From: CAZHHH01 sp052400685
GTDB lineage: Bacteria > Bacteroidota > Bacteroidia > Bacteroidales > Marinilabiliaceae
DNA: 19,596 nt
Assembly: GCA_052400685.1 (NCBI GenBank)
Contig: JBQTGJ010000032.1
Strand: one strand, 5' to 3'
The position numbers were made by a program, and so were the translations under genes. The notes beneath the pieces were generated by a model. The model did not search any database and had not been told where the DNA came from. It was given only the letters and a program-made list of their open reading frames with translations. Positions 1 through 7,649 of the stretch are shown here, in pieces (the stretch's first letter is position 1; each line of letters starts with the position of its first letter).

Positions 1-183
1 TCAAGGGTTTAACCAAGAAAAAATCAACTTATTTTACTGATTTTCAAATATTTATACAATAGTTTAACGGACTATTGTTAGTTAATGGACAGACTTTAAT
101 TGGTGTCAGCAAAAAAATGCCTTTTTGGTTGAATTATATAGACAAACTCTGTTTGTGCCTGTCCATAAAATCAGCAATTTGAG
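1..183. other. Non-coding left edge with inverted repeats
   Basis: No gene is seen. The stretch lies downstream of the minus-strand ferredoxin gene. It holds three small inverted repeats: ACAATAGT (56-63) with ACTATTGT (71-78); ATGGACAG (85-92) with CTGTCCAT (159-166); and ACAAAC (142-147) with GTTTGT (151-156). None is followed by a clear T-run on the minus strand, so I do not call a terminator. The block at 155-169 recurs exactly, in the opposite orientation, at 12895-12909. Confidence 0.5.
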
Positions 184-591
184 CTAATGAATGGCATCAA
201 CAGGGCAAACACTAACGCATTTTCTGCAATTGCGACACATTTCGGCATTAATCCATGCAACAGAATCTTTAAAACTGATGGCCTTCATGGGACACGCCTT
301 AATACATGTACCACAACCGATACAAACCTCTGCATCTACCACCGGAAAATCCTCCTTTGCAGGATGACTCTTAGTGACAGTAACTGCTTTATCAGCTACC
401 ACTGCACCACCACCCGATTGACGCATCAAAGGTATTTTGCAATGCGGACAAAGTTCTAATTTACAAGGGACTCCCTGTTTATGAGGAATCTGATACCCAC
501 ACCGAGGGCAAATACAAACCGATGACTGACTTTTGAAATTTCCGCGGCCAAATGACTGCGATCCTCTCCCATTTCTCATCCCATTTCTCAT
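184..591 (-). CDS. Zinc-ribbon/4Fe-4S dicluster ferredoxin with Gly/Arg-rich N-terminus
   Basis: A 135-residue soluble protein, probably a small electron carrier. Residues 1-20 are rich in Gly, Arg and Asn. A zinc-ribbon-like module follows (C28-x2-C31, then C43, C48-x2-C51). The C-terminal half is a bacterial dicluster ferredoxin: C90, C93, C96 and C100 with a following Pro, then C119, C122, C125 and C129 with a following Pro, the pattern for two [4Fe-4S] clusters. The start codon overlaps the stop of the VOC gene by 4 bases (ATGA at 588-591), indicating translational coupling; a second Met four codons in is an alternative start. The GMRNG-type N-terminus resembles part of the DUF5320 protein encoded divergently at 1377. 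Redox partners are unknown. Such ferredoxins often occur near Mrp/NBP35-like or NifX-like genes in anaerobes, but none is in this window. Confidence 0.88.
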   Translation of the reverse strand: MRNGMRNGRGSQSFGRGNFKSQSSVCICPRCGYQIPHKQGVPCKLELCPHCKIPLMRQSGGGAVVADKAVTVTKSHPAKEDFPVVDAEVCIGCGTCIKACPMKAISFKDSVAWINAEMCRNCRKCVSVCPVDAIH

Positions 592-968
592 AGCACTATT
601 AATTCTTTTATTTCAAAAATATTACCGCTTTTATCCCAGATGAAATAGGTATAGCCGTTTCGGCTCGTTTTTTTTACAGATCTATAGCCTAATGATTGAG
701 CCCGGCTAAACAATAGTTCAGACCCCTTATAGGCCAGGCAAACATGCGCAAAGGAGGAGGAGCAAATACCATAATCAATAAAAATCTCAAACGACATCCC
801 TTGGTATGACATCATAAAAACATCGATTTCTTTTTCAACACCAAAAATATTGAAGGCAACAGATTTATCAACCTTAAATTGATATTGAGGTATGAGTAAA
901 AGGACTCTTTCATAAAAATCCTTTAACTCAGAAACGTTAGCTACCGTTAAACCTATATGCTGTATCAT
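588..968 (-). CDS. VOC (glyoxalase/dioxygenase-fold) family protein
   Basis: A 126-residue protein with the beta-alpha-beta-beta-beta pattern of the vicinal oxygen chelate superfamily. It begins MIQHIGLTV and ends with the usual DKSGNIFEI segment. Likely metal ligands are H4, E61, H75 and E119, the H/E/H/E arrangement of metal-binding VOC proteins. The superfamily covers glyoxalase I, dioxygenases and antibiotic-resistance proteins, and I cannot choose a substrate. It is the first gene of a two-gene minus-strand operon with the ferredoxin. Its upstream region carries the palindrome at 989-1012, so it is probably under the same repressor as the divergent DUF5320 gene. The length is normal for a single VOC module. 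Confidence 0.85.
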   Translation of the reverse strand: MIQHIGLTVANVSELKDFYERVLLLIPQYQFKVDKSVAFNIFGVEKEIDVFMMSYQGMSFEIFIDYGICSSSFAHVCLAYKGSELLFSRAQSLGYRSVKKTSRNGYTYFIWDKSGNIFEIKELIVL

Positions 969-988
969 CTAACAAATTTCCGGTAAAA

Positions 989-1012
989 TTAAATGAACTT
1001 TTGTTCATTTAA
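989..1012. promoter_or_regulatory. Operator palindrome O1 (VOC/ferredoxin side)
   Basis: Perfect inverted repeat: arms TTAAATGAAC and GTTCATTTAA around a TTTT spacer, 21 bases upstream of the VOC start codon. The inner AAATGAAC/GTTCATTT arms are identical to those of the second site at 1308-1327. On the minus strand it is followed by GAAATTTG (973-980), one mismatch from a TAnnTTTG -7 element, so the palindrome would cover the -33 region. Size and symmetry fit a dimeric repressor of the TetR type, but the regulator is not in the window. Confidence 0.7.
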
Positions 1013-1307
1013 AAATTATTTGGACTAATAATAAATAAAAATAACCGAACTGTTTAATGTCTGCCAAATGCAAGATCGGAAACGCCATTTTTAGACTACG
1101 CAGGTCATAAACTTGAACTTCATAGCCGCACTCCAAAAAACAGACAGTAACCAAACTGAAAATATTTAACGGAAACCACCAACCTTACAAAAACAGATAA
1201 AGCAACAAAATAAATCAACATTACAAACTAAATATGTGATCATTACAATATCAACCTCAAATATCCGCAGCAACAATTCGACATTCTAACTGCAACAAAA
1301 AAAAATG

Positions 1308-1327
1308 AAATGAACATTAGTTCATTT
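1308..1327. promoter_or_regulatory. Operator palindrome O2 (DUF5320 side)
   Basis: Perfect inverted repeat AAATGAAC-ATTA-GTTCATTT with the same arms as O1 at 989-1012 but a different spacer. It lies where the -33 element of the DUF5320 promoter would be. The shared run AGTTCATTTAATTT precedes the -7 region in both promoters, so both operators hold a similar place relative to RNA polymerase. Confidence 0.72.
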
Positions 1328-1334
1328 AATTTAT

Positions 1335-1342
1335 TATCTTTG
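1335..1342 (+). promoter_or_regulatory. Bacteroidota -7 element of DUF5320 gene
   Basis: TATCTTTG matches the Bacteroidota sigma-ABfr consensus TAnnTTTG exactly. Transcription would start near 1349, about 28 bases before the ATG at 1377. There is no clear TTG -33 element; that region is occupied by the palindrome O2. Confidence 0.6.
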
Positions 1343-1376
1343 TCGCAGTAATAATTAATACTATAAACTAAATATT

Positions 1377-1736
1377 ATGCCATCAGGAGACCGCACCGGA
1401 CCAATGGGACAAGGTCCCGTTACCGGAAGAGGATTAGGTTTTTGTTCTGGATATGATTCACCAGGATTCACAAAAGGTTTTGGCGGTGGAGGCCGACAAA
1501 GCGGAGGATTTAACAACGGCGGCTATGGAAGTGGAATGGGCCGTGGAATGCGGAATGGCTTTGGCGCCGGACGGGGTCGTAACCGATTCAACTCATCAGC
1601 AGACGCATCGTTCGCCGGATTTTCCGGATTAAGCAGAACCGATGAAAAGAAATATCTACAATCGCAGGTTGAAGCGCTTCGTCAAACACAAAAAGACATC
1701 GAGCAAAGACTTAAAGAACTGGAGAACGACAAATAG
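1377..1736 (+). CDS. DUF5320 family Gly/Arg-rich protein
   Basis: A 119-residue protein with the DUF5320 signature at its start (MPSGDRTGPMGQGPVTGRG, then GFC). Residues 34-72 form a Gly/Arg/Asn-rich low-complexity stretch. Residues about 88-119 form a charged amphipathic helix or coiled coil (EKKYLQSQVEALRQTQKDIE). There is no signal peptide or membrane segment, so it should be cytoplasmic. The family has no established function that I know of; it tends to occur in anaerobes near NifX-like, Mrp-like and ferredoxin genes, which suggests a metal or Fe-S role by association only. It is transcribed alone, has its own terminator, and is divergent from the ferredoxin gene, whose N-terminus resembles its Gly/Arg part. 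Confidence 0.85.
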   Translation: MPSGDRTGPMGQGPVTGRGLGFCSGYDSPGFTKGFGGGGRQSGGFNNGGYGSGMGRGMRNGFGAGRGRNRFNSSADASFAGFSGLSRTDEKKYLQSQVEALRQTQKDIEQRLKELENDK

Positions 1737-1760
1737 TTCTTTTCTGTCGGATAGCAAAAG

Positions 1761-1839
1761 AGAGACAATCATCAATGGTTACAACAATTATGTTGGTTTA
1801 AATATGGTTTGTTAATTTTCAGATTGTCTCTTTTTTTTT
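1761..1839 (+). terminator. Rho-independent terminator after DUF5320 gene
   Basis: AGAGACAATC (1761-1770) pairs with GATTGTCTCT (1822-1831), and a run of nine T follows at 1831-1839. The stem is ten perfect pairs. The loop is unusually long at 51 bases and may hold a second weak hairpin. Confidence 0.7.
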
Positions 1840-1900
1840 ACTATTAATGACAGCCAAAAAGCGCTATTTGTTTTGTGACGCGCTTTCGAAATAACCATTT

Positions 1901-1978
1901 TCAACATTTAACTCACATTTTTCACACCCGGCAAGACTTGAGGTTATGCGTTTTTTATCAGCACTTGAGTGTTCTTGC
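1901..1978 (+). repeat. Dispersed intergenic repeat, copy R1 (partial)
   Basis: A diverged copy of the repeat also found near 3472, 11087 and 19432. It carries the core AACTCACATTTTTC (1910-1923) and the right end CACTTGAGTGTTCTTGC (1962-1978). The left half present in R2 and R3 is not recognisable here. It lies in the 342-base gap before the radical SAM gene. Confidence 0.5.
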
Positions 1979-2078
1979 AAATATTATTTAAAATTATCAC
2001 TGACAAAGCAACTTGTCAATTATAAAAAAGGAGATAGAAAAAAGAAGAGTCAGTGCTAACTTCATTATTTTCATAAAT

Positions 2079-3020
2079 ATGATTGCATTCGGTCCGGTAC
2101 CCTCACGTCGATTAGGCTTAAGCCTGGGTATAAATAACATCGTATCGCACAAAATATGTTCCTACGGGTGTGTTTATTGTCAAATAGGTGAAACACACAA
2201 TCAAACAACACAACGGCGCGTTTTTTATGAACCCGAGGTTCTTTTAGAGAATGTTGAAGATCATTTAAAAAAACTAGACAGCGCGCATCAGCCCGATTAT
2301 TTAACCTTTGTGGCCAATGGAGAACCTACGCTGGACAAAAATTTAGGCACAGAGATAAAAATGCTGAAACAATTGGGTATTCCGGTTGCTGTGATCACCA
2401 ATGCCTCTATATTACCCAATCCTGTAGTGCGCGATAATCTGATGGAAGCCGACTGGGTATCACTAAAAATCGACTCGGTTAATGAAGAAGTTTGGCGACA
2501 AATAAACCGCCCCCCATCAGCCATGTCCTTATCTGATATACTAACCGCAATAACCGACTTTTCAACAACATTTAAAGGAAAGTTGCATACCGAAACAATG
2601 TTGGTCAAAGGACTAAACGATAGCACCAAATTATGGCAGGAAAATGCATCATATATTGCCAGCTTAAACCCCGAAACAGCTTTTCTATCCATCCCCATCC
2701 GTCCGCCGGCCGAAGCCAAAGTGCAAGCGGTAACTGCAGAACAATTAGCTGTAGCCTGGCAAATATATCACGCGGCAGGTATATCAGTGGAATTACTCGC
2801 AGGCTTTGAAGGCACAAACACCGGGTATACCGGCAATGCCTTTGAGGATATTTTAAACATAACAGCTGTTCATCCCATGCGGCAGGACACGATGACGGAA
2901 CTCCTTAGCAAGGATAAATCCGATTTTTCGGTGGTTCAGTCACTCGTGACTTTAGGCCTTATAAAAGCCATGAATTACAACAACAAAACCTATTACGTTC
3001 GACGTTATCATTTTAAATAA
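2079..3020 (+). CDS. Radical SAM protein, COG0731-like
   Basis: A 313-residue radical SAM enzyme from the chosen start. The cluster motif CSYGCVYC (C27, C31, C34) binds the SAM-ligating [4Fe-4S] cluster. The N-terminus MIAFGPVPSRRLGLSLGINN is the usual start of this COG0731-related family, and VANGEPTLD is the segment typical of the fold. The last 60 or so residues look like a small winged-helix domain. The open frame extends upstream to a TTG at 2013, but those 22 codons are unlike the family, so I use the ATG at 2079. The substrate is unknown: relatives are annotated as Fe-S oxidoreductases or by similarity to wyosine-synthesis TYW1. It appears monocistronic with a terminator at 3188-3229. 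Confidence 0.87.
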   Translation: MIAFGPVPSRRLGLSLGINNIVSHKICSYGCVYCQIGETHNQTTQRRVFYEPEVLLENVEDHLKKLDSAHQPDYLTFVANGEPTLDKNLGTEIKMLKQLGIPVAVITNASILPNPVVRDNLMEADWVSLKIDSVNEEVWRQINRPPSAMSLSDILTAITDFSTTFKGKLHTETMLVKGLNDSTKLWQENASYIASLNPETAFLSIPIRPPAEAKVQAVTAEQLAVAWQIYHAAGISVELLAGFEGTNTGYTGNAFEDILNITAVHPMRQDTMTELLSKDKSDFSVVQSLVTLGLIKAMNYNNKTYYVRRYHFK

Positions 3021-3187
3021 TGTTTGTCTATAAAGTCAACGCCTATGTAGCACTTGCTCTCGAAACAATCATTTACATCAGCGAAATTTTCTTGCCGGTC
3101 ATATAAATTTTGGGAAAGAACGAAATTAAACATATCTCAAATAAGTAATAAAATTAAAATCTAGCTTTAGTTTTATTTTGAAAAGCA

Positions 3188-3229
3188 GCCCACCAACCAA
3201 AATAGATTCAATGGTTAGTGGGCTTTTTT
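3188..3229 (+). terminator. Rho-independent terminator after radical SAM gene
   Basis: GCCCACCAACC (3188-3198) pairs with GGTTAGTGGGC (3213-3223), with one mismatch in eleven positions and a 14-base loop, followed by six T. It lies about 170 bases after the stop codon. Confidence 0.75.
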
Positions 3230-3471
3230 ATGTAGTTTCAGCAAAAAAAAAACCATCTCTTTTTCGTTACGATCACTTGCAAAATGGTTATTTGCATCAA
3301 TAAATTCAAATATTTCAAACTTCATAAGGTTTAAAATGACGTTATCTTATTTGCCACGCAAGTTTTCAGGCTGCGCTTCATAAAAAAAAATATCCAAATA
3401 TAAAATGACAAATAAAGGCTCAACTACAACACAAAATTATATAAATTAGAACATTGCATTTGGTATTTATT

Positions 3472-3603
3472 GCTTGCAAAAAAAATCCAACATTTGCGTT
3501 ATGCTTGTCCTCAAAAGGATCAGCAAGGGGAGTAAACTCACATTTTTCAGACTTCAAAATCTTGAATTTGAACATTTCTTATCAAGCGCTGAAGTTTTCT
3601 TGC
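3472..3603 (+). repeat. Dispersed intergenic repeat, copy R2 (longest)
   Basis: About 132 bases. It begins GCTTGCAA, carries GCTTGTCCTCAA at 3503-3514 and the core AGTAAACTCACATTTTTC at 3531-3548, and ends GCGCTGAAGTTTTCTTGC. Its right end TTTTCTTGC is the exact reverse complement of GCAAGAAAA at the left end of copy R3, hinting at terminal inverted repeats. The left half aligns with R3, and the right half with R1 and R4. Confidence 0.6.
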
Positions 3604-3741
3604 TGATACTATTTATTAATGAAGATGGACTTTTAACCAATACAATCGGATCAACTGCTGTAAAATGACATATAACCTTATAACGGCCTATACATTATGG
3701 CAGCCTAAGATCTGTTTTAAACCGATAAACGTAACAAAACA

Positions 3742-5028
3742 ATGGACAATAGAGATCTAAAATATACAGCCTATCTGACTATTTTACAGGAAGAATTAAT
3801 TCCCGCGATGGGTTGCACCGAACCCATTGCAATAGCCTATGCTGCGGCCATGGCAAGAAAAACACTGGGAGAATTGCCCGATCGTATCGAAATTGAAGCC
3901 AGCGATAACATCCTAAAAAATGTAAAGAGTGCTATTGTTCCCAATACAGGACATTTAAAAGGCATTGAAGCGGCAGCTGTAGCAGGCGCACTTGTTGGAA
4001 ATGCCGACAAGATACTGGAAGTTATTTCGTCGGTGGATGATACGGGCAAAAAAGACATCACCGATTATCTGAAATCTAAAAAAGTAATAGTTAAACCCTC
4101 AAAAAGTGATTTAATATTCAACATTGTAGTAACAGTCTATAAAGGCAATTCAGATGCATCGGTGCAAATCTCACACTTCCATACAAACATTGTTCGCATC
4201 GTAAAAAATGGCAAAATAATTGGCAATAATTTACCCTGCGACGAAGAAGTTAATGTGTTGCAGAATGCGGATCGTGCGTTGCTCAATGTCAAGGACATAG
4301 TCGACTTTGCCGGGTCGGTTAAAATAGCGGAAATAAAAGATATTTTACAGCGACAAATAGATTACAATATGGCCATTGCTGTAGAAGGATTAAAAAACGA
4401 CTGGGGGGCAAACATCGGGTCAGTTCTGCTAAAGACATACGACTGTGATGACATAAAAATTCGTGCCAAAGCAATGGCTGCAGCCGGCTCCGATGCAAGA
4501 ATGAGCGGCTGTGAACTACCCGTTGTTATTGTATCAGGCAGTGGCAATCAGGGACTAACCGCCTCGGTTCCCGTCATTGAATATGCCCGGGCGTTAAAAG
4601 CGAGTTCTGAAACCTTATACAGAGCATTAGTGGTATCGAATTTGGTTACCATTCACCAAAAAACAGGTATCGGAAAACTATCAGCCTATTGCGGAGCTGT
4701 ATCAGCGGGTGTGGGCGCCGGTGCTGGCATCACATGGTTACATGATGGAAGATTTGAAGAAATAGCACATACAATTGTTAATGCACTTGCCATTATTTCA
4801 GGAATTATATGTGACGGCGCAAAACCCTCGTGTGCAGCTAAAATTGCATCGGCTGTGGACGCTGGCATTTTAGGCTTTTACATGTATCAAAACGGGCAAC
4901 AATTTTATGGCGGCGACGGAATCATTCAAAAGGGGGTTGAAAACACCATAAAAAATATCGGAAGGCTAGGCAGCATTGGAATGCGCGAAACAGATAAAGA
5001 GATCATTAAAATCATGCTAAACAGATAA
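3742..5028 (+). CDS. cyuA: L-cysteine desulfidase, CyuA/UPF0597 family
   Basis: A 428-residue cytoplasmic enzyme of the UPF0597 (YhaM/CyuA) family, distantly related to serine dehydratase alpha chains. Characterised members split L-cysteine into pyruvate, ammonia and sulfide with an oxygen-sensitive [4Fe-4S] cluster. The signature MGCTEPIAIAYA contains C25. The other conserved cysteines are C317 (SAYCGAVSAG), C357 and C364 (ICDGAKPSC); spacings of 40 and 7 match my memory of the archaeal enzyme. Length is normal and the start is supported by the conserved N-terminus. It converges with the CoA-disulfide reductase fusion gene and shares a hairpin with it, giving a sulfur-themed pair. Some family members may prefer other amino acids, such as serine, so the exact substrate is inferred. 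Confidence 0.88.
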   Translation: MDNRDLKYTAYLTILQEELIPAMGCTEPIAIAYAAAMARKTLGELPDRIEIEASDNILKNVKSAIVPNTGHLKGIEAAAVAGALVGNADKILEVISSVDDTGKKDITDYLKSKKVIVKPSKSDLIFNIVVTVYKGNSDASVQISHFHTNIVRIVKNGKIIGNNLPCDEEVNVLQNADRALLNVKDIVDFAGSVKIAEIKDILQRQIDYNMAIAVEGLKNDWGANIGSVLLKTYDCDDIKIRAKAMAAAGSDARMSGCELPVVIVSGSGNQGLTASVPVIEYARALKASSETLYRALVVSNLVTIHQKTGIGKLSAYCGAVSAGVGAGAGITWLHDGRFEEIAHTIVNALAIISGIICDGAKPSCAAKIASAVDAGILGFYMYQNGQQFYGGDGIIQKGVENTIKNIGRLGSIGMRETDKEIIKIMLNR

Positions 5029-5080
5029 GTGAGAACTACCTCAAACCCAATAATAAAACGGTTGCTGTCACCTACAAATC

Positions 5081-5120
5081 AAAAACGGGAAAAACATCGT
5101 AAACCGACATTTTCCCCGTT
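5081..5120 (-). terminator. Terminator of the CoADR-fusion gene, possibly bidirectional
   Basis: Read on the minus strand, AACGGGGAAAATGTCG pairs imperfectly with CGATGTTTTTCCCGTT around a short loop, then a T-run follows (AAAAA at 5081-5085 on the plus strand). The T-run favours the minus-strand gene ending at 5169, but the hairpin also lies 55 bases after the cysteine desulfidase stop. Confidence 0.6.
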
Positions 5121-5168
5121 GCACTACTAGTTATAAAAGGTCTGACTTATAGACAGACAACTATAAAT

Positions 5169-7649
5169 TTAAACAAACAAGTTAAGACCTGCTGTCTCAG
5201 TACGTTCCAGGTAGGTAGCGACACCACCCACCTCAACGCCGTCCATCAATTCATCGGCTTTAATGCCCATTACATCCATCGACATCTGACAGGCTACAAA
5301 CTCAACGCCATTATCCAAAGCAGACTGAATCATGCTCTCAAGTGTATCAACCTGCTTATTCTTCATCACCATACGCATCATTTTACTGCCCATGCCGGCC
5401 ATGTTCATCTTCGAAAGTTTTAGTTTATGGCTCGATTTGGGCATCATCATACCAAACATCCTACCAAGAAAATCTTTTTTGCCCTTTGGTTTTTCAGCCT
5501 TCTTAATGACATTTAATCCCCAAAAAGTAAAAAATATCGTCACTTTCTTGCCGGAAGCAACAGAACCATTGGCAATAACAAAAGTCGCAATTGCCTTATC
5601 AAGGTCATCACTAAAACAAACCAAAGTGGCGTTATTCCTGTCGGTACTCTGTGAATTATTAGCCGTCATAACTTTGGGTTTCCCCTTTTTAATTACCGCC
5701 GCAATTTCACCATTATTTTGAGTTACCTCCAGGACCTGGTTACCCGTAACGTTAGCCCATGCCTGTACATCTTTATAAAATCCGGCATCGGAAGCTGTAA
5801 TACGAAGCGTTTCACCTTCAGAAAGTGAGTCCATTGACTGCTTAAGCTTCAACACCGGACCGGGGCATTGCAACCCGCAAGCGTTGACTTGTTTAATGGC
5901 TGACGCATCAAAAGCTACTGGCGCTTTATCCTTACTACCCTGATAAATACGATCGTCGTGACCAATATAATCATTGGCAAAAATATCTTCATTACTTTGT
6001 TTCTGGCTGGCCGTCTCGTAAGTTTTAAGCCCGCCCGACAGGTTATACACCTCTTTAAAACCTTGCTGCATCAAAATCCGTACAGCCACATGGGCCCTTA
6101 ATCCAACACCACAAAAGGGAACAATCTTCTTATCATGAGGCAACTCACCCAGATGTTCGCGCAGCTCATCCAGAGGAATATTGGTTGCCCCGTCAATGGA
6201 ACCAAGTTCAAACTCATCACGAGTCCGTATATCGAGTAAAAAATAGTCGCCGGCCGAATCATTGGCCACCTCACGCCACGACACCATTTTTGTAACACCG
6301 TCAAGAATATTCTCAGCTACCATACCGGCTATATTAACCGGATCTTTGGCCGAAGCAAACGGCGGCGCATAAGCATGTTCTATATCAGCCAGGTCATAAA
6401 TAGTGGCCCCATGCTGAATGGCGGTTGAAAATAAATCAATCCGCTTATCAACCCCCTTATATCCGACAATCTGAGCGCCCAATAAACGACCATCTTTCGG
6501 CGAGAAAGAAATTTTTATGGACATCGGCAAAGCCCCCGGATAATACCCGGCATGCGAAGAGGCATGGGTGATTGAATCGATATGAGGAATATTAAGCTTT
6601 CCCAGCAACTTACCCGACACACCGGTAGAAGCCACGGTAAGGTCAAAAACTTTAGCAATAGCTGTATTAATTGAACCTTTGTAAGTGCGTTTATTGCCCC
6701 AAACCAAATTATCGGCCAGAATACGTCCCTGCTTGTTGGCGGGCCCGGCCAGATAGGTAATCATCCTACTTTTAGTAACAGGATTAGTAAACTCAATAGC
6801 ATCACCCAAGGCATATATATTCTCATCATTGGTTTGCATATATTCATTGACCACGATACCACCGGTTTGCCCAATTTCTAATCCGGCAGCCCGAGCCAGC
6901 TTACTATCCGGTTTGACGCCAATTGACAAAACAACCATATCGGTATCAATGGTTCGCGTAGTATTAAGTGTCACACGCAATCCATTTTCCTGTTTCGAAA
7001 AAGACGATACCGCCGTATTCAGATAAAACTCAACATGCTTTGTTTTAAGATGCTGATGTACCAGTGCAGCCATCGAATAATCAAGTGGCGTCATCACCTG
7101 CCCGGCCATCTCAACAATGGTGACTTTCAAACCAGCTGCATGCAAATTCTCAGCCATTTCAAGACCAATAAATCCGGCCCCTACAACAACAGCATGACGT
7201 GGTTTATGCTCTTCTATATACGTCTTAATCTTATCGGTATCAGGCACATTACGCAACGTAAAAATACCTTCCTGATTAATACCCGGTAAAGGTGGTTTAA
7301 CCGGCTCCGCCCCAGGGGAAAGAACCAGCTTGTCATAATTTTCAGTATATACCTCTCCGGTGCGCAGGTTTTTCACCTCAACCGTTTTGGCCTCGCGATT
7401 AATAACTGTTACTTCGGAAAGATTTCTCACTTCCATATTAAAACGCCGGCCAAAAGTCTCAGGCGTTTGCACAAACAGATTATCACGTTCGGTAATGGTC
7501 CCACCAATATAATATGGAAGTCCACAATTGGCATACGAGATGTACTCACCCCGCTCGAACATAATAATTTCGGACTTCTCGTCCAGACGCCTCAATCGGG
7601 CAGCGGTGGTAGCTCCTCCTGCTACACCGCCAACAATCAAATACTTCAT
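5169..7649 (-). CDS. CoA-disulfide reductase-rhodanese-TusA-DsrE2 fusion protein
   Basis: An 826-residue four-part sulfur-transfer flavoprotein. Residues 1-450 are a CoA-disulfide reductase-type pyridine nucleotide oxidoreductase: FAD motif GGVAGGATTAA (7-17), active cysteine C42 in SYANCGLPYY, NAD(P)H motif GAGFIG (157-162), FAD motif ALGDA (280-284), and tyrosines near 369 and 427 fitting this subclass. Residues 455-550 are a rhodanese domain with C513 in a CGVGLR loop. Residues 585-655 are TusA, with CGLQCPGP (C591, C595). Residues 673-826 are DsrE2-like, with C787 in CQMSM and a Met- and Lys-rich insert near 715-765. There is no signal peptide. The order suggests electrons from NAD(P)H acting on per- or polysulfides, with sulfur relayed between the C-terminal cysteines. 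The direction of flow is inferred. It is a single-gene unit. Confidence 0.92.
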   Translation of the reverse strand: MKYLIVGGVAGGATTAARLRRLDEKSEIIMFERGEYISYANCGLPYYIGGTITERDNLFVQTPETFGRRFNMEVRNLSEVTVINREAKTVEVKNLRTGEVYTENYDKLVLSPGAEPVKPPLPGINQEGIFTLRNVPDTDKIKTYIEEHKPRHAVVVGAGFIGLEMAENLHAAGLKVTIVEMAGQVMTPLDYSMAALVHQHLKTKHVEFYLNTAVSSFSKQENGLRVTLNTTRTIDTDMVVLSIGVKPDSKLARAAGLEIGQTGGIVVNEYMQTNDENIYALGDAIEFTNPVTKSRMITYLAGPANKQGRILADNLVWGNKRTYKGSINTAIAKVFDLTVASTGVSGKLLGKLNIPHIDSITHASSHAGYYPGALPMSIKISFSPKDGRLLGAQIVGYKGVDKRIDLFSTAIQHGATIYDLADIEHAYAPPFASAKDPVNIAGMVAENILDGVTKMVSWREVANDSAGDYFLLDIRTRDEFELGSIDGATNIPLDELREHLGELPHDKKIVPFCGVGLRAHVAVRILMQQGFKEVYNLSGGLKTYETASQKQSNEDIFANDYIGHDDRIYQGSKDKAPVAFDASAIKQVNACGLQCPGPVLKLKQSMDSLSEGETLRITASDAGFYKDVQAWANVTGNQVLEVTQNNGEIAAVIKKGKPKVMTANNSQSTDRNNATLVCFSDDLDKAIATFVIANGSVASGKKVTIFFTFWGLNVIKKAEKPKGKKDFLGRMFGMMMPKSSHKLKLSKMNMAGMGSKMMRMVMKNKQVDTLESMIQSALDNGVEFVACQMSMDVMGIKADELMDGVEVGGVATYLERTETAGLNLFV

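Larger units (their letters stand above)
969..1376. other. Divergent intergenic region with paired operators
   Basis: About 400 AT-rich bases separate the divergent VOC/ferredoxin operon and the DUF5320 gene. Nothing coding is visible. The two ends each carry the same operator-like palindrome next to a promoter. I see no recognisable structure in the middle (about 1030-1300). Confidence 0.7.
3021..3741. other. Long intergenic region with terminator and repeat R2
   Basis: About 720 bases without a convincing gene. It contains the terminator of the radical SAM gene (3188-3229) and the fullest copy of the dispersed repeat (3472-3603). There are also scattered partial matches to that repeat, such as GCGAAATTTTCTTGC near 3096 and a reverse-oriented fragment near 3353-3380. 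A 64-codon open frame from 3474 reads through the repeat and is not a gene. I find no exact TAnnTTTG promoter for the cysteine desulfidase gene. Confidence 0.6.

Noticed and set aside
989..1327. GAAC-N4-GTTC palindromes as LexA/SOS boxes
   Set aside because: The core resembles the Gram-positive SOS box, but the arms extend as ATGAAC/GTTCAT, the genes are not DNA-repair genes, and Bacteroidota do not generally use this LexA site.
2013..2078. N-terminal extension of the radical SAM protein
   Set aside because: The extra 22 residues come from a TTG start and are Lys/Ile/Phe-rich; the family normally begins at MIAFGPVPSRR, which coincides with the ATG at 2079.
3474..3668. 64-codon plus-strand open frame
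   Set aside because: It reads through repeat copy R2 and has no recognisable protein features; the repeat explains the open frame.
5332..5721. 129-codon plus-strand open frame inside the fusion gene
   Set aside because: It is antisense to the TusA/DsrE2 coding region, whose catalytic motifs are intact; it is a shadow frame.
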